In this document: positions 7,843-17,253 of the stretch, one piece after another
Layout: each line of letters begins with the position of its first letter
Position numbering within the stretch: position 1 is the first letter of the stretch
Source of the DNA: an uncultured Megasphaera sp.
GTDB lineage: Bacteria; Bacillota; Negativicutes; Veillonellales; Megasphaeraceae
NCBI GenBank assembly: GCA_934202965.1
Contig: CAKPYN010000008.1
Span: 25,021 to 89,020, forward strand
Direction: 5' to 3'
DNA length: 64,000 nucleotides
Program-made: the position numbers and the translations under genes
Notes under the pieces: generated by a model
Databases searched by the model: none
The model's input: only the letters and a program-made list of their open reading frames with translations
What the model was told of the DNA's origin: nothing

Positions 7843-9636
7843 TTATCTCTTTACGAGGTCTTCTTCAACTTGAATGTGAAGTTCGTGAAGCTGCTTTTTC
7901 GTTACTTCTGAAGGTGCTTCGCTCATCGGATCGATCGCATTTTGTGTTTTCGGGAATGCGATAACATCACGAATCGACTTACGATGAAGCATAAGCATAA
8001 TCATACGGTCAAGACCAAATGCTAAGCCGCCATGTGGTGGTGCACCATATTCAAACGCCCGAAGTAAGAAGCCAAATTTCTGTTCTGCTTCTTCCGGCGT
8101 AAGACCAATGGCTTTAAAGACACGCTGCTGTAAATCCGGCTGATAGATACGGAGTGAACCACCGCCTAATTCAATACCATTCAAAACGAGGTCATAGGCT
8201 TTGGCATACACATGAGCCGGATCTGTTTCCAATTTATCAAGGTCTTCATCACGAATAGCAGTAAACGGATGATGCATGGCAACGAAACGTTTTTCTTCTT
8301 CGCTGTATTCAAACATCGGGAAATCAACAACCCAGGTAAAGGCAAATTTATTTTCGTCAATAAGATTCATGCGGCGGGCCATTTCTTTACGAAGTTCGCC
8401 AAGAGCTGCTGCAACAACAGATGGTTTGTCAGCAATCATAAGAACTAAGTCCCCAGTTTCAGCACCGCAGGCTTTACCAATTTCACGAAGCTTATCTTCA
8501 CCGAAGAATTTTTTAATCTGAGATTTCAGTGTTCCGTCTTCAAGGAATCCAATCCAAGCAAGGCCTTTTGCACCATAGTGGCTGACATATTCAACAAGAC
8601 CGTCTAATTCACGGCGAGGAATATCGGCATCACCTTTAACATTGATTGCTTTAACCTGACCGCCATTGTCGATAACATTGCGGAATACTTTAAAATCTGT
8701 ATCTTTAACTAATTCCGTAACATCCGTAAATTTCATATCAAAACGGATATCTGGTTTATCAGAACCATAATTTTCCATTGCATAGTCCCACGTCATGCGA
8801 TGAATCGGCAGTTCTACATCGTGGCCCAAGGTTTCCTTAAAAATATAATGAACCATGTTTTCTACGAGCGTCAAAATCTGTTCCTGATCCATAAAGGACA
8901 TTTCCATATCCAACTGCGTGAATTCAGGCTGACGATCGGCACGCAAATCTTCATCACGGAAGCAGCGAGCAATCTGATAATACCGATCCATACCGGAAAT
9001 CATGAGCAACTGTTTAAAAATCTGCGGAGACTGCGGAAGGGCATAGAATTTGCCATCATTGACACGGCTCGGTACGAGGTAGTCACGAGCACCTTCTGGT
9101 GTGCTTTTGCAAAGTTCCGGTGTTTCGATATCAATAAAGCCGTTTTCATTCAGGAATGTACGCATTGCATGTTTTACTTTATGACGCATGATTAAGTTAT
9201 TCTGCATTTCCGGACGGCGCAAATCCAAATACCGATATTTCAAGCGAATTTTTTCATCTACATCGATGTTATCTTCAATATAGAACGGTGGCGTTTTGGA
9301 AGAGTTGAGAATACGAAGTTCTTCACAACGAATTTCAATCGTGCCCGTTTTCATTTTCGGGTTTACCGTATCTTTATCACGCATCCGAACAATGCCGCGG
9401 ATAGCCAATACATATTCTGTACGAACCTGTTCCGCTTTTTTAAAGGAAGCTTCTTCATAATCCGGCGAAGCAACAACCTGAACAATACCCGTCCGGTCAC
9501 GGAGATCAATAAAAATCAATCCGCCATGATCGCGACGTCGTTCTACCCAGCCGCACAGGGTTACTTCTTTACCATTATCCGCTTCGCTGACTTCTGCGCA
9601 GTACTGGGAGCGGCGTAAACCTTCCATTGTATCCAT
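7843..9636 (-). CDS. aspS: Aspartyl-tRNA synthetase (bacterial type)
   Basis: 597 residues, the length of bacterial AspRS with the GAD insertion. The N-terminal OB-fold anticodon-binding domain (VTLCGWVERRRDHGG) is followed by the class II core: motif 2 region FRDEDLRADRQPEFTQ and motif 3 GLAFGLDRM near residue 543. It charges tRNA-Asp; whether it also charges tRNA-Asn cannot be told from sequence alone. The gene starts seven bases after the hisS stop. Last gene of a long minus-strand unit. Confidence 0.97.
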   Translation of the reverse strand: MDTMEGLRRSQYCAEVSEADNGKEVTLCGWVERRRDHGGLIFIDLRDRTGIVQVVASPDYEEASFKKAEQVRTEYVLAIRGIVRMRDKDTVNPKMKTGTIEIRCEELRILNSSKTPPFYIEDNIDVDEKIRLKYRYLDLRRPEMQNNLIMRHKVKHAMRTFLNENGFIDIETPELCKSTPEGARDYLVPSRVNDGKFYALPQSPQIFKQLLMISGMDRYYQIARCFRDEDLRADRQPEFTQLDMEMSFMDQEQILTLVENMVHYIFKETLGHDVELPIHRMTWDYAMENYGSDKPDIRFDMKFTDVTELVKDTDFKVFRNVIDNGGQVKAINVKGDADIPRRELDGLVEYVSHYGAKGLAWIGFLEDGTLKSQIKKFFGEDKLREIGKACGAETGDLVLMIADKPSVVAAALGELRKEMARRMNLIDENKFAFTWVVDFPMFEYSEEEKRFVAMHHPFTAIRDEDLDKLETDPAHVYAKAYDLVLNGIELGGGSLRIYQPDLQQRVFKAIGLTPEEAEQKFGFLLRAFEYGAPPHGGLAFGLDRMIMLMLHRKSIRDVIAFPKTQNAIDPMSEAPSEVTKKQLHELHIQVEEDLVKR

Positions 9637-9643
9637 TAGTTAA

Positions 9644-10909
9644 TCATCCCTTCTTATGTGTTTCCATATATGCAACGATTCTGTCCAGGGGAACACTCAC
9701 TTGTTCTTTTGTTTCCATGTTACGAACCTGTGCCTGGCCGCTAGCCAGTTCTTCTTCCCCAATGATGACAGTATAATCGGCATTTAACTTATTTGCTGAT
9801 TTCATCTGCCCTTTCATGCTGCGTCCCAACAGGTCAATTTCAGCATACATTCCTTTAGCGCGAAGCTGCTGCTGCAAATCAAATGCCTGCGTTTTAGCCG
9901 CATCACCTAGAGCTACGATGAATACAGGCTGCTTCTTCGGTACTGGCGGCATTAATCCCTGTTCCTTTAATGTCAGGAGCAGTCGTTCCATTCCAATAGC
10001 AAATCCAATACCCGGTGTAGCCGGCCCGCCAACTTCTTCAATCAAGCCGTCATAACGGCCGCCACCGCAAACTGTGCTTTGGGCACCCAGCGGCGCATAC
10101 ATAATTTCAAATGCTGTATTGGTGTAATAATCCAAGCCACGAACCAGGCGAGGATCTAATTCAAAGGGAATGCCGATTTTTGTCAAATATTCTTGTACTT
10201 TTGCAAAATGTTCCTTGCAATCGTCACAAAGGTTATCTGTTAATTCCGGCACACCAATGGCAGCATGTTTGCAACCTTCTTCTTTGCAATCCAATACACG
10301 AAGCGGATTTTTTTCCAGACGTGCTTTGCAGTCATCACAAAGCTGATCTTTCTTATCTGCAAAAAAGTCCAATAATTTTTGGCGGTATACAGGACGGCAT
10401 TTCGGGCAGCCAACGGAATTTAAATGGAGCACTAAGTCATTCAACCCCAATTCATGGAAAAGCTGAAATGCCATCGCAATAATTTCTGCATCCACTGCCG
10501 GGTCTTTCGAACCAATTTCTTCCACCCCAAATTGCGTAAACTGACGATACCGGCCAGCTTGGGGACGATCATGCCGAAACATGGGTCCCATATAGTAAAA
10601 TTTGTGAACACTGGGATCGCCATATAATTTATGTTCCAAAAATGCCCGAACGACAGAGGCTGTATTTTCTGGACGCAGTGTCATGCTGCGGCCGCCACGG
10701 TCGTTAAACGTATACATTTCTTTGGTAACAACATCGGTTGTTTCACCAATGCCGCGCAAAAATAATTCTGTACTTTCAAACATAGGGGTACGAATTTCAC
10801 CAAAACCATAAAGCGAGCAGATTTGGCGTATTTTTTGTTCCAAAATCTGCCATTCAGCCGTTTGTTCCGGCAAGAAATCCTGCGTACCTCGTGGTGCAGT
10901 AATTGCCAT
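9644..10909 (-). CDS. hisS: Histidyl-tRNA synthetase
   Basis: 421 residues from the ATG at 10909 (MAITAPRGTQDFLP), preceded by GGAGGAGAGG. Class II motifs are clear: TLRPENTASVVRAF, FRHDRPQAGRYRQF, and the HisA/HisB signatures LVRGLDYYTNT and GGGRYDGL. An insertion of several Cys (CPKC, CDDC, CKEEGC, CDDC) near residues 175-230 is typical of Firmicute HisRS. The start overlaps the hemZ stop as TAATG, indicating coupling. Anticodon-binding domain at the C-terminus. Confidence 0.97.
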   Translation of the reverse strand: MAITAPRGTQDFLPEQTAEWQILEQKIRQICSLYGFGEIRTPMFESTELFLRGIGETTDVVTKEMYTFNDRGGRSMTLRPENTASVVRAFLEHKLYGDPSVHKFYYMGPMFRHDRPQAGRYRQFTQFGVEEIGSKDPAVDAEIIAMAFQLFHELGLNDLVLHLNSVGCPKCRPVYRQKLLDFFADKKDQLCDDCKARLEKNPLRVLDCKEEGCKHAAIGVPELTDNLCDDCKEHFAKVQEYLTKIGIPFELDPRLVRGLDYYTNTAFEIMYAPLGAQSTVCGGGRYDGLIEEVGGPATPGIGFAIGMERLLLTLKEQGLMPPVPKKQPVFIVALGDAAKTQAFDLQQQLRAKGMYAEIDLLGRSMKGQMKSANKLNADYTVIIGEEELASGQAQVRNMETKEQVSVPLDRIVAYMETHKKG

Positions 10910-12372
10910 TACAAATCCTCTCCTCCATATATCATAGCACACAACTGCCGACGCTGCTTGATTTTTTCAGACAGTTTCTCGACATATTGTTCTACTTCTT
11001 TTGGCATATACAGTTTTTTCAAACTGTGTCCGTCACTGCAAACAAATTTTGTCGCACTGCCGGGACCAGCTGCCAACACGGTCTGTCTTTCTTCCATCAT
11101 TTCTATGTTATATGCGCTAATCGTACCGGGCAATGCATAACCTACATTGGCAAAGCTGGCAGCCATATATTGCTGTCGATACATATAATACGGTATATAT
11201 GTATGTTGCTGCAATGTTTTTTTACAAATAGACAACATCGCACGCACCGTATCTGCATCAGGAATGGCTTCGCGCAACGGATGATGGAATAAGGGAGCCC
11301 GTTTTTTTAATGCTAACGTATGAATTGTAACATTTTCTGGGTGCAGTTGGCAAACAATTTCCATATTTTCCCGCATATCTTCTACAGTTTGTCCCGGAAG
11401 TCCGGCAATAAAGTCCATATTGACCACAGGAAACGCCAACTGTTTGCATCGGTTGTACATTTGATACACTGCTTCTACGGTATGTTGTCTTCCGATCATA
11501 TCCAATACACGCTGCTGCATTGTCTGCGGATTGACGCTAATGCGATTCACACCATGTTGTCTAAGCATCGCCAGTATATCCTGCGTTGCCGTGTCCGGAC
11601 GCCCTGCCTCTACCGTCCACTCTATACCTGGCGGTATCTGTTTTTGTATCGTTTCTACAATACGCTGCAGCAATGGCTGCGGCAGGCATGTCGGGGTTCC
11701 GCCGCCGACATACACAGAATGAATCTGCAGCTCATATTGCAGGCAAAGCTGCGCTATATCTTGTAAATCTCGTTCTACCGCTTCCGTAAAACGCTGTAAA
11801 AAAGCTGCATCTTCCTGAAAAATAAGTTTAGAAGGAAAGGAACAATACATACAGTGACTTGGACAATAGGGAATGCCGACATACAACGAAATTATTTTCT
11901 TAGGATTTAGGACATAAGGACGCTGGATGATAGCCATGTCCAGTAGTTCCTGCGTTTTGGATTTCTCAACATGATACGTTCGCCATACATGTTCTTTCAC
12001 GCCCTTAGGTGACAAGCCCTGATCCAACAAACGATGAATCATTTTAGTGGGACGCACGCCAATCAATGTTCCCCATGCATTATGCGGACTACCGCAAAAC
12101 CGCTGATGCCATTGCAGCAGACAGGTCTTAATTATTTCACGTTTACGTTCTTGTCTAAAAATCCACGCCTCGCTGCGCCATACATGCGATTCGCTCTGAT
12201 AGGTGCAAGCTAAATGAATGCGGCCGCCTTGTTCATGTAAAACAACCGATGCTCCTATTTCCTGAATTTCATGACCGCCGGCATAGCCGCAAGAAGCCAT
12301 AATCTGCCCAATCAGCGCATGATACGTTTCAGGCCCGGTATAGCAATAGGTCTGCTTGTTATTTATTGTCAT
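10909..12372 (-). CDS. hemZ: Coproporphyrinogen dehydrogenase HemZ (radical SAM)
   Basis: 487 residues. A radical SAM cluster site CPSHCMYC lies at about 178-185, followed by VYVGGGTPT and the typical HemN-family barrel. The long N-terminal extension of about 160 residues and the LIGVRPTKM region mark the HemZ branch found in Firmicutes, which is proposed to carry out oxygen-independent oxidation of coproporphyrinogen. No other haem synthesis genes are in the window, so the physiological substrate is inferred. It overlaps fur upstream (14 bases) and hisS downstream. Confidence 0.88.
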   Translation of the reverse strand: MTINNKQTYCYTGPETYHALIGQIMASCGYAGGHEIQEIGASVVLHEQGGRIHLACTYQSESHVWRSEAWIFRQERKREIIKTCLLQWHQRFCGSPHNAWGTLIGVRPTKMIHRLLDQGLSPKGVKEHVWRTYHVEKSKTQELLDMAIIQRPYVLNPKKIISLYVGIPYCPSHCMYCSFPSKLIFQEDAAFLQRFTEAVERDLQDIAQLCLQYELQIHSVYVGGGTPTCLPQPLLQRIVETIQKQIPPGIEWTVEAGRPDTATQDILAMLRQHGVNRISVNPQTMQQRVLDMIGRQHTVEAVYQMYNRCKQLAFPVVNMDFIAGLPGQTVEDMRENMEIVCQLHPENVTIHTLALKKRAPLFHHPLREAIPDADTVRAMLSICKKTLQQHTYIPYYMYRQQYMAASFANVGYALPGTISAYNIEMMEERQTVLAAGPGSATKFVCSDGHSLKKLYMPKEVEQYVEKLSEKIKQRRQLCAMIYGGEDL

Positions 12373-12874
12373 TTGACCCTAATTCTGCCTGCCGTTTCTT
12401 TTCGCATTCTTCACAATATCCATACACTTTTAATTGATGATCTACTGTATGAAAATGAAGCTGTTTTTGCAAAATCGATTCCAGTGTTTCCAATAAATCA
12501 TCCTGGCATTCCCATACTTTACCGCATCCTAAGCAAATTAAATGGTGATGAAAATGTCCTTCATTGTCACGATCATTTAATTCATAGCGACTGCAGCCAT
12601 CATCAAAGTCAAGTTTTTTCAACAAATCCATTTCCGTAAATAAATCCAATGTCCGATATACCGTAGCCAAGCCAATATCCGGCGCCATTTTTTTTACTAA
12701 TTCGAATACTTCTTCTGCACTCATATGACGAATTGAACTTTCGACAAAGGCTTTTAAAATAACCTGCCGCTGTGAGGTCATTTTATATTTTTTGTCTTTA
12801 ATCTTGTCTTTCATGCGTTTCATCATGACATTCATAATTTCTTCTTTATTGGTGTTATTTGTTTCCATAATCAT
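12359..12874 (-). CDS. Fur-family metal- or peroxide-responsive repressor
   Basis: 171 residues. A winged-helix DNA-binding domain (MTSQRQVILKAF, IGLATVYRTLDLF) precedes the Fur metal-binding motif HFHHHLICLGCGKVWEC near residues 100-120 and a second Cys pair (CEEC) near the end. The family represses iron-uptake, peroxide-defence or zinc genes; the sequence does not separate Fur, PerR and Zur with certainty, although the HHH motif and placement next to hemZ favour Fur. Its start lies inside the 3' end of the upstream permease gene. A run of Met/Lys codons gives several alternative starts. Confidence 0.88.
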   Translation of the reverse strand: MIMETNNTNKEEIMNVMMKRMKDKIKDKKYKMTSQRQVILKAFVESSIRHMSAEEVFELVKKMAPDIGLATVYRTLDLFTEMDLLKKLDFDDGCSRYELNDRDNEGHFHHHLICLGCGKVWECQDDLLETLESILQKQLHFHTVDHQLKVYGYCEECEKKRQAELGSNDNK

Positions 12875-13934
12875 TCATCGCCTTTTCTTTATATGTTTTA
12901 TAATACCATAGATGTTTTCCTAAAATTTGCAACACTGCTGTCACAGGAACAGTTAAAATCATGCCGGTAACGCCAAACAACGTGCCACCAACCAACAACG
13001 CAATCACAATAACAACAGGATGCAGACTAATAACAGCCCCCATCACTTGCGGCATAATAAGATGACTGTCAATTTGTTGGATAACAATATAAAAAATTAA
13101 TACCTTAACAGATAAGGACAAATCCACTGTCGCTCCCAGCAAAATAGCCGGAATGGCACCGACAATCGGACCGACTATGGGTATCCATTCGGTAATGGCC
13201 GCCAACAGACCGATGACCATCGGATAGGGAACCCCCATAATCCACATTCCCACAAACGTTAAACCGGCAATAATACAACTCATCAAAATTTGACCGCGAA
13301 TATATCGGCTCAGCACATGTTCAATTTCGCTAAATACTTGCTGCAGCTGTCCCCGAAACGATGGTGGATATAAATTAACGAACGACTGTACCATGCGGCT
13401 TCCATCTTTCATAAAATAAAAGGTAATAAAAGGAACCACGAAAAATTCCACCACCGTACCGGCAATCACAAATACAGACCGGACTAGATCAGTTACGCCT
13501 TCGATGCCATAATTTCCTATCTTGATAAATGTGTCGTTAATAATATTTTTTACCTGTTCTGGAATATAAAATTGCGTCTGTTCATTTTCCAACTGGTTGA
13601 CTAAAGCAGCCGTTTGCCCAACTAAGGTGTTAAAATTAGCTGCCAATAAATTTACTTGAGCTACTAATGGCCTAAGTATACTATTGGTAATAATCGTCAT
13701 AATGACAATCAATAGGAAAAAAGAAACAATAATCGCCAGCCCCACGGGTAAATGATGATGAGTCAGCCGCAAAAATCCCTTAAGCACGATATCTCGAATC
13801 GGAATTAATATAAATGTTAAAATCAGCGAAATAATAACTGGCCAATAAATAGCATGCACAGAAATGAATAAGCCAAAAGCCAGTACCGCTAAGGCTACGC
13901 GCAGCCAAAATTGCGGTTCCTTATACGTGGACAT
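12855..13934 (-). CDS. AI-2E family transporter (PerM/YtvI-like permease)
   Basis: 359 residues with about eight membrane helices. The family pattern is visible: paired N-terminal helices, a long soluble middle region around residues 95-160, then RSVFVIAGTVVEFFVVP, FLNLYPP-like and the ITEWIPIVGPIVGAIPA signature. Members export diverse small molecules or sodium; few substrates are proven and AI-2 export is only one case. Four bases separate it from the MBL gene, and it overlaps fur. Confidence 0.88.
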   Translation of the reverse strand: MSTYKEPQFWLRVALAVLAFGLFISVHAIYWPVIISLILTFILIPIRDIVLKGFLRLTHHHLPVGLAIIVSFFLLIVIMTIITNSILRPLVAQVNLLAANFNTLVGQTAALVNQLENEQTQFYIPEQVKNIINDTFIKIGNYGIEGVTDLVRSVFVIAGTVVEFFVVPFITFYFMKDGSRMVQSFVNLYPPSFRGQLQQVFSEIEHVLSRYIRGQILMSCIIAGLTFVGMWIMGVPYPMVIGLLAAITEWIPIVGPIVGAIPAILLGATVDLSLSVKVLIFYIVIQQIDSHLIMPQVMGAVISLHPVVIVIALLVGGTLFGVTGMILTVPVTAVLQILGKHLWYYKTYKEKAMNDYGNK

Positions 13935-13937
13935 TTT

Positions 13938-14573
13938 TTACCATCCCCCGTCCAAATAGGGATTTCCCTTTCTTTCTTCACCAATTGTTGAGGAAGGTCC
14001 ATGGCCCGGTAAAACAACCGTGTCATCCGGAAGAGGCATCAGTTTTTTGTTAATGCTATTAATCAGCGTGTTCGCTGAACCACCGTATAAATCAGTCCTA
14101 CCTACGGAATATCTAAACAGGGTATCTCCCGAAAACACAACGCCTTCTCCATACAAGCTGATTCCACCTGGCGTATGACCTGGTGTTTCTAATGCCGTAA
14201 ATTTTAAATTTCCCAACCGAATCACTTCACCATCTGTCACAACATGGTCCGGAGATTCACATTTAATTTCTTTTCCCATAAATAAAGATAAATTATTCCG
14301 GGAATTACTGATTAATTCTTTATCTCCCTTGCCTACGTAAACAGGTACTTGTTTATAATTGCGAAGTTCCTGCAACGCGCCAATATGATCAGCATGACCG
14401 TGGGTTAGAAAAATAAGTTTTAGATGCAGTTGCTGCTGCTGCAGTGACTGGTCAATCTTTTGATAATCCCAAGCGGGATCGATTACCATGGCATCTTTCG
14501 TTTCGCTGTCATAGACTATATAGCAGTTCGTCATCACCGGTCCCAATACCATGGACATATATTTCATACTCAT
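13938..14573 (-). CDS. MBL-fold metallo-hydrolase (glyoxalase II-like)
   Basis: 211 residues from the ATG at 14573, eight bases after GGAGG. Metal ligands are clear: THGHADH near residues 58-64, a later His in ETPGHTPGG, Asp in FSGDTLF, and the last His in LPGHGP. This short single-domain form is common in Firmicutes and usually called a hydroxyacylglutathione hydrolase-like protein; the true substrate is unknown because these organisms generally lack glutathione. Located between dtd and the AI-2E permease in the long operon. Confidence 0.88.
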   Translation of the reverse strand: MSMKYMSMVLGPVMTNCYIVYDSETKDAMVIDPAWDYQKIDQSLQQQQLHLKLIFLTHGHADHIGALQELRNYKQVPVYVGKGDKELISNSRNNLSLFMGKEIKCESPDHVVTDGEVIRLGNLKFTALETPGHTPGGISLYGEGVVFSGDTLFRYSVGRTDLYGGSANTLINSINKKLMPLPDDTVVLPGHGPSSTIGEERKGNPYLDGGW

Positions 14574-14591
14574 CACATATTCCTCCTTACT

Positions 14592-15041
14592 TTAAAACGC
14601 TTTTTTGCTGTCTACCAAAATCGTCACCGGGCCATGATTTTGCAAAGAAACAATCATCTCTGTACGAAAACGACCGGTTTCAGTATGAATTCCCAATGCC
14701 TTTATTGCTGTTACAAATTGGCTATATAACTTTTCTGCCATCTTTGGTGGAGCTGCCTGAATAAAGCTTGGCCGTCTGCCATGCCGAATGTCACCATATA
14801 ATGTAAACTGAGATACAACCATCAGTTCTCCTTGCACATCAAGTAATGACAAATTCAATTTACCGGCTTCGTCCTCAAACACGCGCATGTGGACTATTTT
14901 ATCCACCATATATTGTACATCTTTCTCGTCATCATCAGCAGCTACGCCAAGCAAGACCGTCAGCCCTTGCCCAATACGGCCGGTTTCTACGCCTTCTGAT
15001 GTCACACTGGATGACAATGTTTTTTGTACGACTGCCCGCAT
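14592..15041 (-). CDS. dtd: D-aminoacyl-tRNA deacylase
   Basis: 149 residues, the normal DTD length. It removes D-amino acids and glycine mis-attached to tRNA. Key motifs SQFTLYGD (near residues 78-85) and the C-terminal NHGPVTILVDS (Gly-cisPro loop, near 135-145) are present. The start overlaps the rel stop as TAATG, with GGAGGAG seven bases upstream. The rel-dtd pair is conserved in Firmicutes. Confidence 0.95.
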   Translation of the reverse strand: MRAVVQKTLSSSVTSEGVETGRIGQGLTVLLGVAADDDEKDVQYMVDKIVHMRVFEDEAGKLNLSLLDVQGELMVVSQFTLYGDIRHGRRPSFIQAAPPKMAEKLYSQFVTAIKALGIHTETGRFRTEMIVSLQNHGPVTILVDSKKAF

Positions 15042-17239
15042 TATTGTGCTCCTCCTGTATACCGCTGTACTGTATATACATCTTTTAAACGGCGTATTTT
15101 TGTAGTAATAAATTCAAATTGGGCTAAATCTTTGATACTGATACCCATATGAATGGTAACATTTTTAGTATCATTCACTTTCGCATTGACACTAAGCACA
15201 GAAATTTTCATTTCTGCCAATGTTGCCATAATTTCCGCCATAATACCGGTTCGGTCATAGGCTACGATTTCCATATTTACTTCAAAGTTTTCATTGCCGC
15301 CATAATCCCATTCGACATCAATTAATCGATCAATGTCATTCTGATTATGACTAATATTAGGACAATCTGCCCGATGAACGGATACACCGCGTCCCCGCGT
15401 AATAAATCCAATAATCGGATCGCCCGGCACAGGGCTACAGCATTTTGCCAATCGCACCAATAACCCCGGTTCTCCTTTGACCAAAATGCCGCTTCCATTG
15501 GATTTTATTGGCTTTTTGGGCTTCAATTTTTCAATGGCTACCAAACTGCCTTTTTCTTCTTGTTTCTGTACATCCTTCTTGTGAAGTTCCAGCAACTTAA
15601 TTAATACCGTATTCACAGCAAATCCGCCATATCCCACAGCAGCTGCTAAATCATCTTCTGTACCGGCATTCATTTGTTTGGCTACACGAGCCAATCGTCC
15701 CGACGTATTCAATGCTTTCCAATCATGCCCCAAGCGTTTGCATTCTCGTTCCAGTGCTTCCATACCTTTGAGTATGTTGTCTTCCCGGTTTTCCTTTTTA
15801 AACCAGTTGCGAATTTTAGAACGGCTTTCTGAACTGCCGACAATATTCAGCCAGTCTAGACTCGGTTTTCCTACTTTAGATGTAATAATTTCAACAATAT
15901 CGCCGTTCTTCAGCTGATAATCTAATGGTACAATTTTTCCGTTTATTTTAGCTCCTACGCAGCGATGGCCTACGTCCGTATGAATACGGTACGCAAAGTC
16001 AATTGGAATCGCTCCCTGCGGCAAATCAATGACATCCCCGCGCGGTGAAAATACAAATACTTCATCAGAGAAGGCATCTAATTTTAACGCATTTACAAAT
16101 TCTTTTGGGTTGCTTGTATCCTGCCATTCCAACAAATTACGGAGCCAGCCCATTTTTTCATCAAATTCATTTTTCGTGGCTGTCTGATTGCCTTCTTTAT
16201 ATCGCCAATGCGCTGCAATCCCATATTCGGCAATATGATGCATTTCCCACGTACGAATTTGTATTTCTACAGGCTGCCCTCTCGTACCAATAACCGTGGT
16301 ATGCAGGGATTGATAATTGTTGGGTTTAGGCATGGCAATATAATCCTTAAACCGATAGGGAAGGGGCTTCCATAAGCTGTGCACAATCCCCAATACACCA
16401 TAACAATCCTTTACGGTATCCACAATAACGCGAACAGCAAATAAGTCATATACTTGGCTTAAATCGCGATTATCTTTTTTCATTTTTTTGTAAATACTAT
16501 AAAAATGTTTCGGACGGCCATTAATTTCACATTTGATATGAGCATCATCTAATGCCTTTTTTAGCACATCAATAGCTTCATTGACAATTTCTTCCCGCAC
16601 ATGCCGTTTTTGCTTCATCTGGTCAACGAGATCATAATATTTATCTGGTTCCAAATACCGAAACGATAAATCTTCCAATTCCCATTTGATATTAAAAATC
16701 CCCAGTCTGTGCGCTAACGGTGCGAAAATTTCCAATGTTTCTTGGGCAATTCGTTTTTGCTTATCACTGCGCATGTACCGCAGCGTTCGCATATTATGCA
16801 ATCTATCAGCCAGCTTAATAACGACGACGCGCACATCTTTTGCCATAGCTAAGAACATTTTTCGCATGCTGTTAAGCTGCTGGTCTTCTTTGGTTCGGTA
16901 ATTCAAACGACTCAGTTTCGTAACGCCATCTACTAAAAAAGCTACTTCCTTGCCAAACATTTTTTTCAAATCATCCAATGTATAGCTTGTGTCTTCAACG
17001 ACATCATGCAGCAAAGACGCCGTTATCGTTGTCGTATCAATTTTCATATCAGCCAAAATTTGTGCCACTGCCAAAGGATGAATGATATATGGTTCGCCAC
17101 TGGCGCGACGCTGCTCTTTATGTGCTTCTTCAGCTAAATGAAATGCCTTTTTCACATCTTCACAGGATGCTTTAGGCTGATAACTATGAATTGTATCCAA
17201 TAATTTTTGAAATGCCTGGTCTTTATCTTTCACTTCCAT
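15041..17239 (-). CDS. rel: Bifunctional (p)ppGpp synthetase/hydrolase (RelA/SpoT)
   Basis: 732 residues, full-length long RSH protein. An N-terminal HD hydrolase domain (HPLAVAQILADM, LLHDVVEDT at about 72-80, RLHNMRTL) suggests active hydrolysis. The synthetase domain follows (RVIVDTVKDCYGVLG, MPKPNNYQSLHTTV), then TGS (VFVFSPRGDVIDLP), a zinc-finger-like region (CCSPVPGD) and a C-terminal ACT domain. It sets the stringent response alarmone level. recJ lies 15 bases upstream and dtd overlaps downstream. Confidence 0.97.
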   Translation of the reverse strand: MEVKDKDQAFQKLLDTIHSYQPKASCEDVKKAFHLAEEAHKEQRRASGEPYIIHPLAVAQILADMKIDTTTITASLLHDVVEDTSYTLDDLKKMFGKEVAFLVDGVTKLSRLNYRTKEDQQLNSMRKMFLAMAKDVRVVVIKLADRLHNMRTLRYMRSDKQKRIAQETLEIFAPLAHRLGIFNIKWELEDLSFRYLEPDKYYDLVDQMKQKRHVREEIVNEAIDVLKKALDDAHIKCEINGRPKHFYSIYKKMKKDNRDLSQVYDLFAVRVIVDTVKDCYGVLGIVHSLWKPLPYRFKDYIAMPKPNNYQSLHTTVIGTRGQPVEIQIRTWEMHHIAEYGIAAHWRYKEGNQTATKNEFDEKMGWLRNLLEWQDTSNPKEFVNALKLDAFSDEVFVFSPRGDVIDLPQGAIPIDFAYRIHTDVGHRCVGAKINGKIVPLDYQLKNGDIVEIITSKVGKPSLDWLNIVGSSESRSKIRNWFKKENREDNILKGMEALERECKRLGHDWKALNTSGRLARVAKQMNAGTEDDLAAAVGYGGFAVNTVLIKLLELHKKDVQKQEEKGSLVAIEKLKPKKPIKSNGSGILVKGEPGLLVRLAKCCSPVPGDPIIGFITRGRGVSVHRADCPNISHNQNDIDRLIDVEWDYGGNENFEVNMEIVAYDRTGIMAEIMATLAEMKISVLSVNAKVNDTKNVTIHMGISIKDLAQFEFITTKIRRLKDVYTVQRYTGGAQ

Positions 17240-17253
17240 ATCACAATTCCCCC